In this document: one piece after another, positions 62,601-64,000 of the stretch
Numbering within the stretch: position 1 is the stretch's first letter
Layout: the number at the start of each line of letters is the position of its first letter
Made by a program: the position numbers and the translations under genes
The notes under the pieces: generated by a model
Databases searched by the model: none
Told to the model about the DNA's origin: nothing
The model's input: only the letters and a program-made list of their open reading frames with translations
Origin: Luteitalea sp.
GTDB taxonomy: Bacteria > Acidobacteriota > Vicinamibacteria > Vicinamibacterales > Vicinamibacteraceae
Direction: 5' to 3'
Assembly (NCBI GenBank): GCA_009377495.1
Contig: WHTZ01000022.1
Span: forward strand, 22,580-86,579
DNA: 64,000 nt

Positions 62601-63980
62601 CAACAATGCCGGCGCGGGCACGTGCAGATATGTCGCGATGCCGCGCTGCTCCAGAGCCAGCGCCTGATCCGGGCGGCCGCCAGCAATCAGGGCAACCGGC
62701 GGATGGAAGTCGCGCACCACGTCGAGCTGCTCCTGCCGCAGGTCTGGCGGCACGAAGCCAAGGATGCCGATGCCCCACGGTCGGCTGCCCAGCCGCGTCT
62801 GCGTCTCCTCGAGCAGGGCACGAACTTGTGTTCCTCGCATCAGCGCGAGCGCCAGGAACGGCAGCGCTCCGCCACGGCTTACGGCTTCCGCAAACGCTGG
62901 TGTGTCGCTGACCCGGGTCATCGGACCCTGCACGATGGGATACCGGGTGCCGTGCGACTCGGCGAGCGGCGACCCCGGACCGAGCGCTCTCGCATGCCTG
63001 GCCGCGGTGATGTGCGAGTCGCAGGCAGCACGGACAGCCTGAACGATGCCGGCCACGTTCTTATGCCGGGCCGCGAGCGACGTGGCAAAAGCAGCCTCCT
63101 GGCCGAGCAGCCACAGACTGCTGGCAGGGTCGCCCCAGCCCACGCGGGCGCGGATGGCGTCACGCCATTGACGAAGGTCGGGCGCGTGCTCGGCGGGGCT
63201 GCCTTCGATTCCACTCAGGCCAGGAAAGCCCCGCCCTACGTTGAGCTCCTCGAGGACCGGCGCCCGGAGCGGTCGATAGACGCGGACCTGCTCTCCCAGG
63301 CCGGCGCTCACACACACCGTTTCGCTGCCGTCGATGCCTTCGAGGATCAGGCGGACCGAGTCGGGCAGCCCGGACTCGGGCGTCAGCAGGAGCTGACTCT
63401 CCAACACCACGCCGGCCGCGCCAGCCACGAGACACGCGGCCGCCGTGTGCAAGCCAATACCCCCGCAGGCCCAGACCGGCACGTTCGCTCGCGCCAACAG
63501 GCGCTGCAGCAGAATGAAGGTGGTCTCCTCGCCGACAAACCCGGGCGCTTCATGACCTTTGGCGATCAGGCCGCTGGCACCGCAGGCACGTCCCAGGTCC
63601 GCATGCTCGCCCGCCGTGCACTCCAACCAGACGCGCCTGCCGGAGGCATGCACCTCTGATACGAACGTCTCGAGCCTCCTGGCGTCAGTGGCCGTCGCAA
63701 TGACGAGATCGACCTGCGCCGGCAGACGACGCAGGATGTCAGCCGACAGCTCGGCCTCGTCTGGCGCGAGCTTGACGGCCAGCGAGCCTTTTCCGTGTTG
63801 CGCCACACGCTCGAGCGCGCGGCGCGCCGCGGCGAGATCGCGGACGTGAACCAGATTCAGAATGCCAATGGCGCCGCTCCGGCTCGCGGCAATCGCGATG
63901 CCAGGGTCTGGCCACGCGGTGATGGTGCTCGCCGCGACCGTGAAACAGTCCGACCCCGTGCGTGTGAGTCCAGCCGCCAT
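56673..63980 (-). CDS. NMO-like/NMO-KS-AT-ACP-KR megasynthase (PUFA-synthase-like)
   Basis: 2435-aa enzyme, complete; AGGAG precedes the ATG at 63980. Two nitronate-monooxygenase-like regions come first: residues about 1-240 (IAIAASRSGAIGILNLVHV, VPVWACGGIGLHTAAACLVA) and about 345-690 (YPIVQGPMTRVSDTPAF, GRECGGHVGPR, LFAGGIHDARSA), the latter similar to PfaD-type enoyl reductases. Then KS (about 708-1150; C900 in VDAACASSL, EAHGTGTVVGD, MIGHTKSTAG), AT (about 1275-1590; GQGSQRPHM, S1381 in AGHSYGEY), one ACP (S1817 in LGIDSIKRVEIL, the PUFA-synthase type) and a ketoreductase (about 2020-2400; VVLLTGGARGIT, VMSSVTATFGNRG-like segment, FDYAAANGILNG). In-frame repeat elements occur at about 248-264 and 1653-1679. 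Its stop overlaps the partner synthase start. Confidence 0.88.
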   Translation of the reverse strand: MAAGLTRTGSDCFTVAASTITAWPDPGIAIAASRSGAIGILNLVHVRDLAAARRALERVAQHGKGSLAVKLAPDEAELSADILRRLPAQVDLVIATATDARRLETFVSEVHASGRRVWLECTAGEHADLGRACGASGLIAKGHEAPGFVGEETTFILLQRLLARANVPVWACGGIGLHTAAACLVAGAAGVVLESQLLLTPESGLPDSVRLILEGIDGSETVCVSAGLGEQVRVYRPLRAPVLEELNVGRGFPGLSGIEGSPAEHAPDLRQWRDAIRARVGWGDPASSLWLLGQEAAFATSLAARHKNVAGIVQAVRAACDSHITAARHARALGPGSPLAESHGTRYPIVQGPMTRVSDTPAFAEAVSRGGALPFLALALMRGTQVRALLEETQTRLGSRPWGIGILGFVPPDLRQEQLDVVRDFHPPVALIAGGRPDQALALEQRGIATYLHVPAPALLRLFLDDGARRFVFEGRECGGHVGPRSSFVLWDTMVDVLLGAIRAGVAAEELHVLFAGGIHDARSAAMVQTIAAPLAAAGVRIGVVMGTAYLFTEEAVASGAILEGFQEEAMTCRRTVLLETGPGHSTRCAETPFCEAFRTAKRNLVDRGRSAEEIRDELESLNVGRLRIASKGITRDANQPANAEPRYVLVHAEQQREDGMYMLGQLAVLRESTCRITDLHEDVSVGSVRLLDRVSFKGADRQAPVVGRPCDVAIVGIGCLLPGASNASTFWHNILSKVDAITEVPKERFDVDRYFHPDRHQPDKIYSRWGGFLDDIAFDPVRYGIPPNALSSIDPVQLLTLEVVHQALQDAGYLDREFAREHASVILGAGGGLGDLGLQYGFRATLPMMNLDGASTDVLERLPEWTEDSFPGILLNVIAGRVANRFDFGGVNFTVDAACASSLAAVYLAVRELTAGSSDLVIAGGVDTVQSPFGYLCFSKTQALSPRGRCRAFDATADGIAISEGLAVVVLKRLADAERDGDRIYAVIKGVAGSSDGRDKSLTAPRPQGQMRVLERAYAEAGFSPSTVGVIEAHGTGTVVGDAAEVASLTEVFRKAGAVAGTCALGSVKSMIGHTKSTAGVAGLIKVALALYHKVLPPTLHVERPNPKLEEPDNPFFVNADATPWVARLDGSPRRAGVSAFGFGGTNSHAVLEEYGGEFREAAAHVGDAIWPAELFFWEAESAAALETTLGALDRSLEQGARPPLSGLAAAVCTRLRQATPRPVRLAIVASSFEDLRAKMARARELLARSEHQRGYVEEPTAKRRGVYLSLTSEACGELAFLFAGQGSQRPHMLRDLAVRFSDVRESIERADRALSARLPRPLSTYIYPPPAFDDDARERQRMAVTDTQIAQPALAAVEVGVVGLLARLGIQPDMTAGHSYGEYVALWAAAALDESALFEISEIRGRVIKESLGAHAGTMAAVHASADEMARACDLPSGVWVANLNSPRQTVIAGETDAIDEATRRLAAAGLESQRIPVACAFHSPLMETSQARLAVALSALSWQQPHVPVFSNSLGAVYPDDPKQVAQVLAEHLIQPVRFVDEITAMYDAGARLFLEVGPGTTLSGLARQILDERDAVVLSIDGSGRDGLVPFLHAVGQLAVSGVPVRFESLFRDRVSERVDLNRLGRAVEDGGRTALWLVNGGRARPAAAPQKPPHAGCPRGDPGKGRPTKERPTDSAIDRGKETLAMATEDANNLAPRPSTLAPRTAVGEEEVLTQFQQVMRQFLDTQAAVMTAFLQGRPAEAIPVPTEPRVTETKSDVVAAGSNVVTEIHEPDHVPPTVVDRLLQIVSDRTGYPIEMLDVDLDIEADLGIDSIKRVEILSSFQRQSSAAEQAKIQGSMDRMTRLKTLREVSRELTEQTDQGPEPPRPGGPPSRRPERVGDEAPAFASSGVPRVTLTTSDAPLVGTGSALCPGRVSVITDDGGGMAEKIAGELRARGEHPVVLRPGARESAIGTGAYEVDVANPERVARVLEEIRREHGPIGGILHLLPLSPCQSLDELSLDAWRARVGQDIKSLYALVRAARPDFERGEPGRGAFLAAATSMGGWLGTKASASVVPTHAGVVATIKTLALELPVRCKAVDLDPREPVSVLSRRVFDEIASNDHTLEVGYQGDRRVTVVPTRAPLDTNGAAIVAGIDSDCVVLLTGGARGITAEVARALAHRFRPTLILVGRAPEPFGNEPVETASIEDPQRLKGALAASLRAGDPNVRPVDVQRAWRELLSRREIARNLARLRDAGSRVIYRQVDVRDEAGFGKLVDEIYEQYGRLDLVVHGAGVIEDRLIGDKTPDSFDRVVHTKADSVFLLSRLLRPERLKVLALMSSVTATFGNRGQFDYAAANGILNGFAARLSAQWPTRVVALNWGPWAGAGMASPAAHAQFRERGVDPISAEDGADATIRELMNPERADTIVAFGAGPWLHAALPAESELEKSA
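58947..59025. repeat. REP-like element, family B, copy 2 (inside the synthase)
   Basis: Inverted copy of 48794-48871. It is read in frame as PQKPPHAGCPRGDPGKGRPT in the linker between AT and ACP. Confidence 0.75.
63190..63239. repeat. 50-bp palindromic element, family A, between the NMO-like domains
   Basis: Identical to the 53315-53364 copy at nearly every base. Encodes VGRGFPGLSGIEGSPAE between the two flavin domains of the large synthase. Confidence 0.85.
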
Positions 63981-64000
63981 AACCGAGGCTTGCTCCTAGG

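Noticed and set aside
51871..63980. Reading the cluster as a classical EPA/DHA pfaABCDE operon
   Set aside because: There are no tandem ACPs, no chain-length-factor domain (both KS have active Cys) and no PfaC-like protein; only ACP type and domain families are shared.

Overview
The window looks like a chromosomal segment of an Acidobacteriota bacterium, most plausibly of the Vicinamibacteria type. The grounds are high GC content, three PadR/ADOP loci (the duplicated MacB/FtsX-type orphan permeases expanded in acidobacteria), Oar-like TonB-dependent receptors with an N-terminal carboxypeptidase-regulatory domain, a PL10 pectate lyase and PKS/PUFA-synthase-like secondary lipid genes. Taxonomy is inferred from gene families only.

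Region 1 (1-31 kb) is an accessory patchwork. It opens with gene debris and a TonB receptor (frameshifted) plus PL10 pectate lyase pair bracketed by 36-bp direct repeats. A PadR/ADOP pair, a BrnT/BrnA toxin-antitoxin locus (toxin frameshifted) coupled to a PD-(D/E)XK-like protein, and an AAA_14/DUF4143 ATPase follow. From about 13.9 to 24.3 kb lies a mercury-resistance zone: a decayed merA 5' end joined to a merB 3' end, a divergent ECF sigma/zf-HC2 pair, a MerR gene with an in-frame amber codon, an epoxide hydrolase, a 0.5-kb duplication carrying the merA/sigma intergenic region, an AraC regulator, and an intact merA - merB-like - merB operon that runs into a TauE fragment fused to an AlpA-type regulator. 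A ParDE/RelE-like TA pair and two more PadR/ADOP loci in different states of decay close the region.

Region 2 (31-36.5 kb) is conserved-looking: tRNA-Arg(ACG) with a duplicated 3' end, a GH3 glycosidase, moaB-moeA, and a superoxide dismutase.

Region 3 (36.6-64 kb, all on the minus strand) is the most interesting part: a tightly packed 27-kb gene run. In transcription order it encodes a 2435-aa NMO-like/NMO-KS-AT-ACP-KR synthase, a 1601-aa KS-AT-DH-truncated PPTase synthase, a lipase/propeller protein, a free ACP, an alpha/beta hydrolase, an SDR, an alkaline-phosphatase-superfamily enzyme, a methyltransferase, a GT1 glycosyltransferase, a second SDR, an NTF2-like protein, a second (sulfatase-like) AP-superfamily enzyme, a second methyltransferase, a secreted TolB-like propeller and an MFS transporter. 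Stop/start overlaps are frequent. The ACP motif (LGIDSIKRVE) is the PUFA-synthase type, so the likely product is a modified (reduced, methylated, glycosylated, possibly phosphorylated) polyketide-like lipid; the product itself cannot be read from sequence.

A layer of short palindromic repeats overlies region 3. Several copies sit in frame inside the two megasynthases, one of them inside an acyltransferase domain, and others supply the stop codons of neighbouring genes.
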